Below are positions 12,783 through 23,079 of a stretch of DNA of 64,000 bases, piece by piece. The first letter of the stretch is position 1; every line of letters starts with the position of its first letter. This DNA comes from Chrysogorgia sp. JL179-B06 (lineage: Eukaryota > Cnidaria > Anthozoa > Scleralcyonacea > Chrysogorgiidae), in contig JAYKKM010000439.1 of NCBI GenBank assembly GCA_035772405.1, positions 8,673,001-8,737,000 of the forward strand, given 5' to 3'. The notes under the pieces were generated by a model, which saw nothing but the letters and a program-made list of their open reading frames with translations, did not search any database and was not told where the DNA came from. Position numbers and translations under genes: made by a program.

Positions 12783-14746
12783 CAGGGGCGCACATTCGAA
12801 ATATTTGTGGGGGGGCGCTTTTCGATCTGGGACCGACTTTTATGTTCGTATCTGATAAATGTACGGATATGACTGTATACCCCTTCATTCCTTCATGTTC
12901 CCAAAGCAATACAATTAAAAATTCAAATGTAATACAGCACTTTATTTTGCGAAAAATTGAGCATATTGTATAGTGCTGACGCGCTATAGCTTAAGTCTAA
13001 CAAAGAACACTTTAATTTATTTATAATATATATGGATTTTTGTAATTACACACACTGAAACGCCCTTGAGAAGTGTAGCCATGTAAGGCCCGAATGTAAT
13101 GCAAATGATCTCAAACAGAGGATTCGGCACATGAAAACTTCGACGTTTGAATTAAGCCTGGTCATATACATACATGAACATCTTTTAAATTACTCAACAC
13201 TAATAATGCGACGGGTTTTTGGAAGCTCTGCCCTGCAACTAGTTTGTCTAGATAAAGTAAGTTAGTTAGTTTTTCTAGGTTAATCGAGTCTGTCAAATCT
13301 CTTTCGCGTCCAAGGGTCATGAAGTCCTTAAGTCTCTCTTGTTTCATCACTGAACGCATCACTGACTTTATGAGTTTCAGCCTTGAGGAAATTCGTACTT
13401 GATGCCGACGTGATGTGCGCTGTCAAGATCATGTGATAGCATATACTACTCGTCAAGGGAAAGATCGTCTGGAATTCTTTAGCACAACGTGCTGCTTCTG
13501 CAATCGTTTTTATATCTGGTTTGTTTGCTTGGCAGTGATCGCTAGACGTTGTACGTAGCTTGTTCGCATGACTGGTGGCGTAAGTTCAACATGTAAGACA
13601 TCTTCGTCAGATTGCAGCGATTCAGGAAGCATCTTTACCAGGGACTTTGCTCTTCCGGTTTTGGGTCTTTGTCGTAAGGTGGAAGAAGATCAACAGCCGG
13701 GGCAAGGATGTCACAGGCAGCTTTGACGTTATCTGTGAGTGTGGATTTGGACGTCCAGGATTTGAAGAAAAGTCTTTTCTGTAGAAGTCGTTGAGATCAA
13801 GATGTGCATCGATTTCATGGCATTCTCAAAAAACAACAGCTGCATCTATTTGGTTATCCAAATTATCCTTGTCGTCGCGTAAGTGTACTAAGTGGCGCAG
13901 TGTGGCAATAGTATCATGAGCAGCTTCTAGAGTATCAACGATGTTGATATCGACACTCTGGATTTGCTTTGTCAAAATCTTGGTTTTCACCATAACATTT
14001 CTCATGAACATCACCATGACAATGAATTCAAACGATTTCACTCTTGCCGGTAGATTCTTTGCCTTCGCTTTGGTCTTGGTATCATCTGCATCCAATTTTA
14101 CAGTTTCTTCGTGAATTGACCAAATTTATAGTACGCATTAAACAGACATTTAGATTAGCTACAAACGCGCAAATCAATTATTAAAACTTTACAGTTGAAA
14201 TGACAACCTGTAAGACTTATATAACGGAAACTTCCGGAGTCGAAATGACGACGTGGCACCGACATCACGTTTCGACCAAAGTGTTATGAGTCGGAGCATG
14301 GATAGTAGAAAGAAAATAAGTCGTTTTATTATCCATGGTTAGAGATGCAACCGAAATTCGACATTGAAATAACGTCTTTTCCCAAAAATGACGTCCTGCC
14401 GATATCACATTGTGCGACGTCGCGACCCAATTTCAACCAAAAATCGACGTCATTACAAACGGACTGTCTGCTTGTTATTTAATCGTTAGTAAGTAACTAT
14501 ACGCGAATATATTGTAACTCACTAGCTTCATGGCTGCATATAAAATGAAGAGCCTAATTTAGCATAATCAGATATTTTGTAACTAGTTTTATCTTTATTG
14601 GACACGAATATTACATAATATTTTTCAGGGATGAATGGGACCAAAAAAAATGTCTGATGGATAATTTGGGACCGACTTTTCTAACCGATTCTCAATTTTT
14701 GGGGGGGTGTCACACCCCCCACACCCCCCCATAATGTGCGCCCCTG
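12783..14746. mobile_element. hAT DNA transposon, degenerate, with 8-bp target duplication
   Basis: The ends are CAGGGGCGCACATT and AATGTGCGCCCCTG, a perfect 14-bp inverted repeat with the CAGGGGCG start common in hAT elements. The 8 bp ATCGTGGG occurs immediately outside both ends (12775-12782 and 14747-14754), as hAT transposases leave. The interior of 1964 bp holds minus-strand transposase pieces that are no longer open. Its right edge abuts the tRNA-like head of a SINE. Confidence 0.9.
13162..14095 (-). pseudogene. broken hAT transposase pieces
   Basis: Two minus-strand frames in the hAT element look like transposase. The upstream one (14095-13826) contains 'KSFEFIVMVMFMRNVM' and 'KQIQSVDINIVDTLEAAH', resembling the RNase-H-like middle region of hAT proteins of the ZNF862/ZMYM-associated type. 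The downstream one (13362-13162) contains 'MKQERLKDFMTLGRERDL', resembling the C-terminal dimerisation region. Stops and frame changes separate them, and the N-terminal BED finger is not visible. Confidence 0.5.
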
Positions 14747-14750
14747 ATCG

Positions 14751-15117
14751 TGGGGCTTCGGTGGCCTAGTGGTCAGGGCCACTGCCTCCCACCTCTGAGC
14801 TCAAGAGTTCGAATCCTGTGTTCGGACATTTGATCGCACGTGGAAAGAGTTGGTCAACACTCTGCCGAAAGTCGTGGGTTTTCTCCGGGTTGTCCGGTTT
14901 CCTCCCACAGGGAAGTTGACAGGGCGGGTTAGGATAAATAGTTAGGAAAACTAATGATGATAAAAACTGTAAAAATAAATAGCTAAGGTTAATTGATTGG
15001 GGTACTGGGTACTAGTTACTGAATATAATAGAATAAATTGTCGATGTTGTAAAGCGCATTTGATCATATACACATGCTAATTTGCGCTATATAAATAGTA
15101 AACATTAAACATTAAAC
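14751..15117 (+). mobile_element. tRNA-headed SINE
   Basis: The head GGCTTCGGTGGCCTAGTGG (A box) and GAGTTCGAATCC (B box) is tRNA-like. A middle segment follows with GTGGGTTTTCTCCGGGTTGT, then a tail containing GCGCTATATAAATAG and repeated CATTAAA. The arrangement of pol III promoter, conserved core and short tail repeats is that of a SINE. The hAT element at 12783-14746 inserted at or in its 5' edge. Confidence 0.75.
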
Positions 15118-15378
15118 TATGAAACGAAAATGATTTTTATTTGATATTTTTGAATTGAAAATATTCAAAAGTAAGATTCTGTATTAAAATATTGTCCTTT
15201 TCCATTTACTCTTTCTACCTTGATTTATGTGACTATAAGGGATCTGAGCCGAGTAGTGATGTAAATACCTTTGCAAACGCTAATTACGTCACAGGCCTAT
15301 TAAGCACATATTTCCAGCTGCACTGAATTTGTCACATAGAGTTCATCATGTTTGATTGAGGTTTTGGGATGTAAAAGG

Positions 15379-15871
15379 TAGGGATGCACCGGAACCAAAC
15401 TAAGTTCTGAAATAAGTTCTCCGGAAATAAGTTCCTGAAATAACTAAATAAGTTCCAGCCGGAACCGGGTATCCGAGTAGTATCTTTCCATTTGAACCAG
15501 TAGCTTAGTCTGACATTGTCCTTGTGGAATTCAGTGATCAAAAAGTGAAAATAACCCCTCATTAAATAATAGCAGATAGAAAATTATTAAAATTGTCCAT
15601 ATTTCCATTACATACAAAACTAGTTTTATTATCATGAACATTTTTGTCCAATCAAATGTCAATACTGAATATTCTCAAGAAAGTCCTTTGTTTCCTAATT
15701 AAATAGTTGATCTGTTTGTAATCGCGTTGACGCCGTGCATAGTTTTAGAAAGCCTGAGCACTACAGATCAACCGCTGACCATATTTTGATAAATAAGTTC
15801 TGGCCAAACATTTTTCATGAGTTCCGGCCGTAACCAGAACTTGGAAAAATCGGAGTTCCTGTGCATCCCTA
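15379..15871. mobile_element. hAT-type MITE with 8-bp target duplication
   Basis: The ends TAGGGATGCACCGG and (reverse) TAGGGATGCACAGG are inverted, and GTAAAAGG flanks both sides exactly (15371-15378, 15872-15879). The interior has inverted GGAACC/AAGTTCCGG motifs and no coding frame that fits a transposase. Confidence 0.85.
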
Positions 15872-16034
15872 GTAAAAGGACATGATATTAAGCTTTAACA
15901 ACAGAAACCTATTTTTTAATTCTTTGCTTTTCATAGGCACTTTAAGTGACCACCTTGACTACAGGTTTGACTGTACAATTTGACAATTATCCAATTTCAA
16001 TTAATTATTTACAAAGGTTAATTCAGTACTTTCA

Positions 16035-18080
16035 CTAGACAATCTTCAAGTTTTGCAGAAAACAAGTCAATTCAACATTGGATGCAGGACTTATTGCTGT
16101 TATCTGCTCTTCCAGTTCTCGACCATCTTTTGCAAAGTTGGGATGATCCCCATGTGTCCCAATGTTCCTGCAGATCATGACTTCATTCACTTCATCTTCA
16201 ATGTCAATATTGTAAGCTTGTGGAAGGACCTGTTGTATTGTGTGTACAAGTTCCTGTTTCACTTCCTTGTCATGGCACACAAGGTTTAGAATGAATAATC
16301 CACCAAGGTTTAAAATGCTTTTAACTTCCAGCAAGGTCTTCTCCTCAAGAAACTGACGAGGGGGACAACTTAATGCTTTGCTTGCATCTTTGGAGTCGAC
16401 ATCAAAAATGACCATGTCAAATTTGGAGCTGGTAGAACTGGATGTTTCTTCAATGAACTGAAGACCATCACTAACGACCAGATTCATGTGTTCACTCTCT
16501 TGAAAATTAAACCAACTCTTTGCAACTTCAACAATATCAGGATCCAGTTCAACCACAGTTAAGTGAACTTGAGGGAAATGACTGTCAATGAACATTGGCA
16601 AACTTCCACCACCAAGGCCAATTAAAAGCAAAGAAACTCTGTTGCTTTTCATTTTCTCAGAAAGGGCAAACCCTGCAACAATGGCATGATGGTGTTGACA
16701 GGCTAGGTATGAAAAATCAACATTCTGTGGTGCCTTGTTCTTGGCAGCCTTCTTCTTTTTCGATGATTTGCTTTGGATCTTTGTGATTTCATTGCACAGC
16801 CTTGCCTCTGATTGGATGATACTTTTATTTGAAAGGAAAATTAAATGTCGATAGGTTTCATGACCATCATGTTCAACATCTTCAATGACATAATCACCAG
16901 TGATTGCTGAATTTCCATGATGAACTTGCCTTCGGTTGCCAACATCATCACCAATTGATAGAAACGGTACTTGGACTGTAGTAGAAACACCATCTTGAGC
17001 AAACTCTAGAACTTTTCCAGATAACTCTTCTTTGATCTTATCCAAATTGGCATATGTGTGACTTCTGTTTAAGGCGACAATTACAAGACGCTGGAACCCT
17101 GCAGAAGATGCAAGTCGCTCTTGACCAGCTTTAACAGAAAACATCCATTCATGTTCGCGACCCTGAGGTACAATAAAAATGGCAAATTTCCCACATGTGA
17201 CTTTTGAATGTTTCAGGACCAGGTCTACAATGGTTAAACTGTACCGGGGTTCTTTTTGGCTTTCCTCGCACCAAAGATCTAGTTGAAAGTGCTCTTCTGG
17301 GTGCAGTATCTTCAAATGTTGTTTAACCAATGCAAACTCTTGAATGCTTTGTACTGATTTCTTTATTTCTAAAGTGCTGTTTAATCTAGTCACTTTGTCT
17401 GATGCATCAGCAGCCATCTCAAAAATCTGAGGCATTGTTAATGCACTGTTAGGATTTGGTCTGATCTTTGTTAGGATAAATGCAAAGACTGGCAGAGGAG
17501 ACTCATTGGAGCTTGAGGACATGTCCACTTTATGCACCCGGATAAACCAATTTAATTTCGAGAAATAATCTAACAGAATTTGGAGGATGTGATCTTGAGC
17601 TAATGTAATACAAATATATCTGCCTGCCACTTTCAGCACTCTTGATATCTCTGCGAATAACTTGTTGACGTTTTCCATAATCTTTTCCTCTTCACTGGTG
17701 AAGATAGCATCCAATGTTCCTTTATCAATTACAACTTTAAAACTCTCATCTTCAAATCCCATGTCCATGAGGTCCATTTTTATAAACTGCATGTCTGGTC
17801 GTTTAATCTTGTTTCTTGCTTCCATTTGTTTTATGACAACATCGGAGATATCAACATTTACTATCGATCGATATCCAACATCATAGAGATCTTGACTTAG
17901 CTGTGAGTTACCACATCCTGCCATCAACACATGGTCTTTTGGCTTGCAATACTTGTGAAGAACACCACACAAATCAGAATACTCTCCGTACCACTCAAAA
18001 GCATTTTGACGTTTCCGAAAGAAACCGTCCCAGTAGCTTTTAGAACCAAAATCTTTAACTGTCTTTGGAAGCAGACTCAT
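16035..18080 (-). CDS. METTL13: METTL13-like eEF1A lysine and N-terminal methyltransferase
   Basis: A single uninterrupted frame of 681 residues (the family is about 700). It has two class I SAM-dependent methyltransferase domains, as in METTL13/eEF1A-KNMT, which methylates translation elongation factor eEF1A at its N-terminal glycine and at Lys55. The N-terminal domain opens 'SYWDGFFRKR..FEWYGEY' and has SAM motif I 'HVLMAGCGNSQLSQDLYD' near residues 50-66, then 'IVNVDIS'. The C-terminal domain, spermidine-synthase-like, has 'SLLLIGLGGGSLPMFI' then 'LTVVELDPDIVEVAKSWF' near residues 490-530. No introns are visible. The start is the first ATG, with CLCC1 starting 114 bp away on the other strand. 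A Lys-rich 'SKKKKAAKNK' linker lies between the domains. The assignment is from recognised motifs and overall architecture. Confidence 0.93.
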   Translation of the reverse strand: MSLLPKTVKDFGSKSYWDGFFRKRQNAFEWYGEYSDLCGVLHKYCKPKDHVLMAGCGNSQLSQDLYDVGYRSIVNVDISDVVIKQMEARNKIKRPDMQFIKMDLMDMGFEDESFKVVIDKGTLDAIFTSEEEKIMENVNKLFAEISRVLKVAGRYICITLAQDHILQILLDYFSKLNWFIRVHKVDMSSSSNESPLPVFAFILTKIRPNPNSALTMPQIFEMAADASDKVTRLNSTLEIKKSVQSIQEFALVKQHLKILHPEEHFQLDLWCEESQKEPRYSLTIVDLVLKHSKVTCGKFAIFIVPQGREHEWMFSVKAGQERLASSAGFQRLVIVALNRSHTYANLDKIKEELSGKVLEFAQDGVSTTVQVPFLSIGDDVGNRRQVHHGNSAITGDYVIEDVEHDGHETYRHLIFLSNKSIIQSEARLCNEITKIQSKSSKKKKAAKNKAPQNVDFSYLACQHHHAIVAGFALSEKMKSNRVSLLLIGLGGGSLPMFIDSHFPQVHLTVVELDPDIVEVAKSWFNFQESEHMNLVVSDGLQFIEETSSSTSSKFDMVIFDVDSKDASKALSCPPRQFLEEKTLLEVKSILNLGGLFILNLVCHDKEVKQELVHTIQQVLPQAYNIDIEDEVNEVMICRNIGTHGDHPNFAKDGRELEEQITAISPASNVELTCFLQNLKIV

Positions 18081-18194
18081 CTCCGTGATATTTAAAGTCC
18101 AGAAGGTACTGTAGTAAATTTTGTATAGCCTCGTACCCAGGCCGGGCGCTGCGAGATTTCAAATAAACGCGTTTTCAGTTAAAGCTTCCAAACC
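18081..18194. promoter_or_regulatory. bidirectional promoter between METTL13 and CLCC1
   Basis: The start codons of two divergent conserved genes are only 114 bp apart. The interval contains a GC-rich core (CCCAGGCCGGGCGCTGCGAG near 18137-18156) that stands out from the AT-rich surroundings, and no clear TATA box. A shared promoter is inferred from geometry and composition. Confidence 0.6.
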
Positions 18195-18347
18195 ATGTAT
18201 CAGGTTGAGGAGGTTTTTGTTGGTATTTATCTTGTTTTTATTGCTTTCAATGTTCACATAAGTTGTACTGCCAAGGAGGTCACAGATGAGGAAGGATGGA
18301 TAGATCCAGGAGATATGTTGAATATTGATTTGTCGTCTTTTAAAACG
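18195..18347 (+). CDS. CLCC1: CLCC1 exon 1 (signal peptide and N-terminus)
   Basis: Encodes 51 residues. A hydrophobic stretch 'VFVGIYLVFIAFNVHISC' fits an ER signal peptide. It is followed by 'EGWIDPGDMLN', matching the conserved start of the mature chain of chloride channel CLIC-like protein 1. The exon ends AAAACG before a GTAATA donor (18348), phase 0. CLCC1 is an anion channel of the endoplasmic reticulum membrane. Continuation into the exon at 22336 is inferred from phase and family order; a short exon between them cannot be excluded. Confidence 0.75.
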
Positions 18348-19164
18348 GTAATATTACTAGCGAAGTATTTTTCTTGGTTTTGAAAATGCATTAAAATTGA
18401 CAAAAGCAGTGTGTAGTGTATAAACGTTAACTTATCGTTATACTTGTTTGCACAATGTCTTGAGAATGACTCAGAAAACAAAGGTTCAGCAGTCATGTTG
18501 GATGACACAAACAAAATAATTTGGTGACCTTTTGTTAAATTGTCATCCAACATGACAGACACTAGTCTCCTTCGCAGACGTACTTATGGCTCCTCTGCGA
18601 AGGAGACTAGACTCAAGTCTGACACAGAATTATTCTATAAAATAGCATATGAACAAGTGTAAATTGTCAAATATTAACTTAATTACTGTACTCTATATTT
18701 GCATTACCAGCATTATTCAAATTACCATATATACTGATTTTGTGGGTAAGCTCACAGCAATGTAGCTCAGTTGGTTAGAGTACTGGTCTAGAGATCTGGG
18801 TCATAGGTTCACCAGAAGGCCTCAAAGTTACATACATTTTTTTGCAAATGGTCATAACCTGCACTCATGAGTATCGAGAATGCAAAAGTGCTTACTGATT
18901 ACGATTACTTGTTCCAACTCGCTACTTGCTGTCATACTCACTGTCACAGCTCTAGCAAAACTAAATACTTGCCGCTTATTGGGTGGGTGCATTCTGACCT
19001 CCCACCAAAATTTCAGAGATTTAAATAAAGACATGTAAAGTAGCATTCCCGTTCTTTGAGCTTTAATTTTGTTGATAAATATAATTTCTTTATTATTATT
19101 TTGCAAGACAGCGTGACATAATACAATACATGATCAGTCATGTAGTGTTAAATGATATGGCATA

Positions 19165-19440
19165 GTGTGGCAAGTAGAGCAGTATGAAGGTGTGCAGTTG
19201 TGTGATGTGCAGTTTTGTGGAGTTGTGTGTGATGTGCAGTTGTGTGATGTGCAGTTTTGCTGTTGTGTGGTGTGCAGTTGTGTGTGGTGTGGTGTGCAGT
19301 TGTGTGATATGCAGTTGTGTGTGATGTGCAGTTGTGTGATATGCAGTTGTGTGATGTGTACTGTAGTTGTGTGATGTGCAGTTGTGTGATGTGAAATTGT
19401 GTGATGTACAGTTGTGTTGTGTGCAGTTGTGCATAAACAA
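19165..19440. repeat. minisatellite, AGTTGTGTGATGTGC unit
   Basis: About 15-bp units of the form AGTTGTGTGATGTGC, imperfect, in head-to-tail array. The His/Thr-rich minus-strand and Cys/Val-rich plus-strand frames across it are by-products of the repeat. Confidence 0.9.
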
Positions 19441-19515
19441 TACAGACATCCAAATTGTAAATATAGAACAAAAAAATTATATTAAATATTTAGGACAACA
19501 AATCAAACATGCATG

Positions 19516-20086
19516 TTAAAGTGGCACTACGATGAAAATTCACCCTGTCTTTCAGATTTTTTTAGCATAGAATAGTATTTCAGGGTCGAAAGTGATCATC
19601 GATGTAAAAAAAAACTAAAAATTGGTATTTTCAAGTAAGTATTTTGAGCTCTGAAATCACTATTATTTAGGCCACCATTACTAAAAACGTGTTCCAAGTG
19701 AACCCGCAATTTCAAAAGGTAATATTGTTTGTGACGCCAGATTCTCAATGCTACGCCTGAATTTCGGTCGAGATTATTTGTTTTCTTGTTTTTTTCGAGA
19801 AGTAGATGAAATGTTCAGCCTTTCAGACGAAGAATTTGAAAAAACGACCTTGATTTACTTGAAGAATTAGCCAAGTGGAGTCTTCGCGTGGAGAATCTGA
19901 CGTCACTTCGTTACGCTGGTCAGGAACATGAACGATTAATGGCGGACATAACAACACCAGATTTGGAGTCAGAAAAATAATACTTGCCATCGTCGAATCG
20001 GTTTCGACCGAGTAATATTTAGAAGCTCTGTTTTATAAACGTAAAAATATCGATAGGTAAAAATTTGATCGTAGTAGCACTTTAAA
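19516..20086. mobile_element. MITE, TTAAAGTGG family, copy 2 (long form)
   Basis: Ends TTAAAGTGGCACTACGATGA and (reverse) TTTAAAGTGCTACTACGATC. It shares several blocks with 357-652 but carries about 270 bp more in the middle, so it is the longer form of the family. Confidence 0.75.
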
Positions 20087-20139
20087 TGTAAAATAGCAAA
20101 AATATGGGAATCTTGAATAGACTAAGGTATTACCTTGAT

Positions 20140-20545
20140 TTGAATATGCTGAAGCAACTTTACTATACTTTAATTTATCCTTACATTAACTATGGCCTTA
20201 TGAGCTGGGGAAATACCTATACTATACAAATCTTACAAAATAAATGCATTAGAAATATTTTTTGTCAATAGAAGAGAAAGTGCCACATCGTATTATAACC
20301 TTTCAGGAATTCTGAAATTTGACAATGTTTTCAAACTGAAAACAGCTATATTTACGTATAAGATTATCAATGAAAAAGACAAAGTACCGTGTGTATACTC
20401 CAATTCTATATCAATAGCTTCTTCCTGTCATAATTATAATACTAGATTTGCAGCCAACCAAAACTTTAGTCAACCGATGGCTCGCACAAACTATGGAAAG
20501 CACACATTTAAATTTATTTCTTCTAAAATATGAGAAACAATTGAC
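20140..20545 (+). mobile_element. degenerate LINE reverse-transcriptase remnant
   Basis: Translation gives 'LKQLYYTLIYPYINYGLMSW' and, after a frame change, 'SGILKFDNVFKLKTAIFTYK' and 'NYNTRFAANQNF'. These are signature stretches of the C-terminal half of non-LTR retrotransposon polymerases. Frameshifts show that it is dead. Confidence 0.65.
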
Positions 20546-22335
20546 TATAATTACTAAATGCTCTAAATCAGCATAATGAATGTAAGAAACAATATACGAA
20601 CTTTTTCTTGTCTATACGCAAATGTAATCCGCTTTGATTTGGTTTAGCTTTTGATTCATTCAAGTCCGCCATAGATAGCGTATTGTAGGCAGTCATGGTC
20701 AACTCGAAAGCTTTAATGCTGCTTTGACCACTGTGCACAGCCAAACTATTATATCTTTGTACTATATAATTACAACATTATATATTATTTATTTATTTTG
20801 TATATAGCCTATAACCAAATAACGTGCAAATAAAAGATTGATTTGATAATTTACGAAAACGGCCAAAATTCAGCCAACTTTTTCTTGTCAGCCAAATAAT
20901 TTTTTCGACGGCCAAGGCTAATTCCAAATGGCCAAAATTGAGAAATTTGGCCTTGAAAACAGCCAAATGCAAATATTACGAATATGTAAAATCCCCAAAA
21001 GTGAGATAGGCAAGTATAAGTTCTTACGTATTTCCATAGATGACGTTTAGTACGATGTGCCCTTCTGCAGGTCAGATATAGTATGGCAACTGTAATCTCG
21101 CCTGTGTGTCTTGACTCGAAACTAGGAAGGTCTGTGAACAATAGACGACTTCCTCGATCATGCGCAGTAGCAACAAATATTCAAATTTTCATCATAGGTA
21201 AAAACTAAAAACAACTGTTTCAGCTGGAAAGAGCATATTGAAAATAGTAGAAGTGCAAAGTTTGAAAGGAATTGTGTAAAAAAGGAAGAAGTTACACAAG
21301 CAGAAAGTTTCACGGGCGTTGCACGCCAAGCCAAAATCCCTATTGAAACCCATAGTGAAGAGCAAAACGTCCGAAGTGTGTAGCTTTCGCACTATTTGCC
21401 CGATTTGTTTCAAACTTTGCACTTTTACTATTTTTAATATGATCTTTCTAGCTAAAACAGTTGTTTTACCTCATATGAAAATTTGAAATAAAGTTGCTAC
21501 TGCGCATGACCCTGAAACTCTATTGCATGTTTGCTACGTTCTGTGCATAAATTAAATCAGCAGTTTTGGGAAAACAAAAAGTTATGTGTTCATATTGGAT
21601 CCGAAAACCATTGTGATTCTTTGATTAGATTATAATGAGTAAAATACAAACTAAGTGCAATGTAAATTGGCAGATAAAGATTAATCATTTTGGCTGTGTT
21701 GTATAGAATTTGAGCTACTAATAATTAACAATACAAATAGCTACTCTAAAAGGTTGGTGTACTGCCAAAATAGTGTTTATGAGGTCTAACGTTGAGCGAA
21801 GGCCATTTGTCATAGAGTCGGAAAGTTTACTACTTAATTCTTCCTTGTCTTTTGGTGGAGGAACAATAAACAATCATATGATTTCATTATTTATTATTTC
21901 GATTTCATTTTGATTTCGTTATATTATTTCATTATTCATATGGTTTCATTATTGTAATCTTTCTTCCGCTATTAATAACTTAACCTTGACATATACTCAC
22001 TCTATGTAATATAATATAGTAGTTGCTTTGATTTTCAAATTTTGAACTTTGAATTTTTGCCGTTTGTAATCTTTACCGTTTATCTAGTTGAACGTTTATC
22101 TATTTGACCGTTTATGTAATCTTACACTTACTTTATATTTGAATGCGTTAGCTATATATATTAAAATCATATGATTCATGTTCACACTCATTTCAGGTAA
22201 GGGCCGTGATACGACTAGTTCCTATAGTAATCCATCTCCTTCCTTTCTGTAAGCACTGTCTGCGGTACATTTTGTATTTTGGAGGTCCCGTAAATATTTA
22301 CCCATACTTAGTTTTGTTTTTTCCTTTTGTCCTAG

Positions 22336-23079
22336 CACTATGGTAAAAAAGAAACACCGTCAAAACCAAAAACCAGCAGTGAAAAGGATGAAAAGGTGGA
22401 TATTCCTGAACATGATAGTTTCCAGCGCCATAAATTTCAGAATGTAAAAGAGCAGCTCTTTCCTGATGTTCCACAACGAAACTGCGAGATGCCTTACTTC
22501 AAACAATTGACAAGAATTGTTGTCCATTCATTTGAAAGACCTGGCAAGCATTATGCCACAATTGAACTCTCAAAAAACGATTTAGAGACATTGAAGGAAT
22601 TTATGGACAAAGATAATGAGAGGATTCACGATGTTTTGGAAATTGTTTCACAAATCCTAAGCAAAGTACAGGAAGATGAAAGAAACACATTTAACTTTTG
22701 GTCTCGTATTATCATGAATGTTGAATACAACAAAGAAATTGTTGCCATTCTGGTTATATTTGCTGTATTGTCTTTCATCTTATTGATAATTGAATATCGT
22801 ACATCTATGTCGTGGAGTCAACAATTTTGGTATTTCTTTGTGGGCTTATTCATAATAAGTATTCCTTGGGAGTGGTTTAGGCTGTACAGAAAAGAATTTG
22901 CGAAGAAACAAACAGAAATGATAAAACAGTTCCCACCTAGTTGCATTCCAAATAACATGACGATTTTTCAATCAATGTCTTTGTGGATGTCTAATCTTCT
23001 AACATGGAATGAAGACGAGTGTGCAAAATATCAAGAAGCCATCTTAGTTGATCCAGTTTGGGAGGTTTCTCCATCACAG
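22336..23079 (+). CDS. CLCC1: CLCC1 middle exon (transmembrane core)
   Basis: An acceptor CCTTTTGTCCTAG ends at 22335 and a donor GTTTGA starts at 23080. The 744-bp exon is phase 0 at both ends and encodes 248 residues. It holds a Lys-rich luminal segment, a helical part with 'LSKNDLETLKEFMD', then two membrane segments near residues 135-152 ('IVAILVIFAVLSFILLII') and 160-178 ('WYFFVGLFIISIPWEWF'). After them come 'RLYRKEFAKKQTEM' and 'KYQEAILVDPVWEVSPSQ', which align in order with the CLCC1 family ('W..LYK.AFA..QAE' and 'P.W.VPP' in vertebrates). The Trp-rich turn after the second segment is a family hallmark. Confidence 0.85.

Larger units (their letters stand above)
18348..22335. other. 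CLCC1 intron 1, repeat-filled
   Basis: Holds two small palindromes (18492-18557, arms GTCATGTTGGATGACA-like; 18563-18612, arms CTAGTCTCCTTCGCAG), a tRNA-like A-box fragment near 18765, a TGTGTG-type minisatellite, a MITE and a LINE remnant (listed separately). No coding sequence of CLCC1 was seen inside. Confidence 0.6.

Noticed and set aside
18760..18830. tRNA-like sequence (GTAGCTCAGTTGGTTAGAG)
   Set aside because: A box good, but the anticodon arm and acceptor stem do not form and the B box is poor; a SINE relic rather than a tRNA gene.
19138..19471. Two minus-strand frames rich in His and Thr
   Set aside because: They are translations of the AGTTGTGTGATGTGC minisatellite; no start context or domain.
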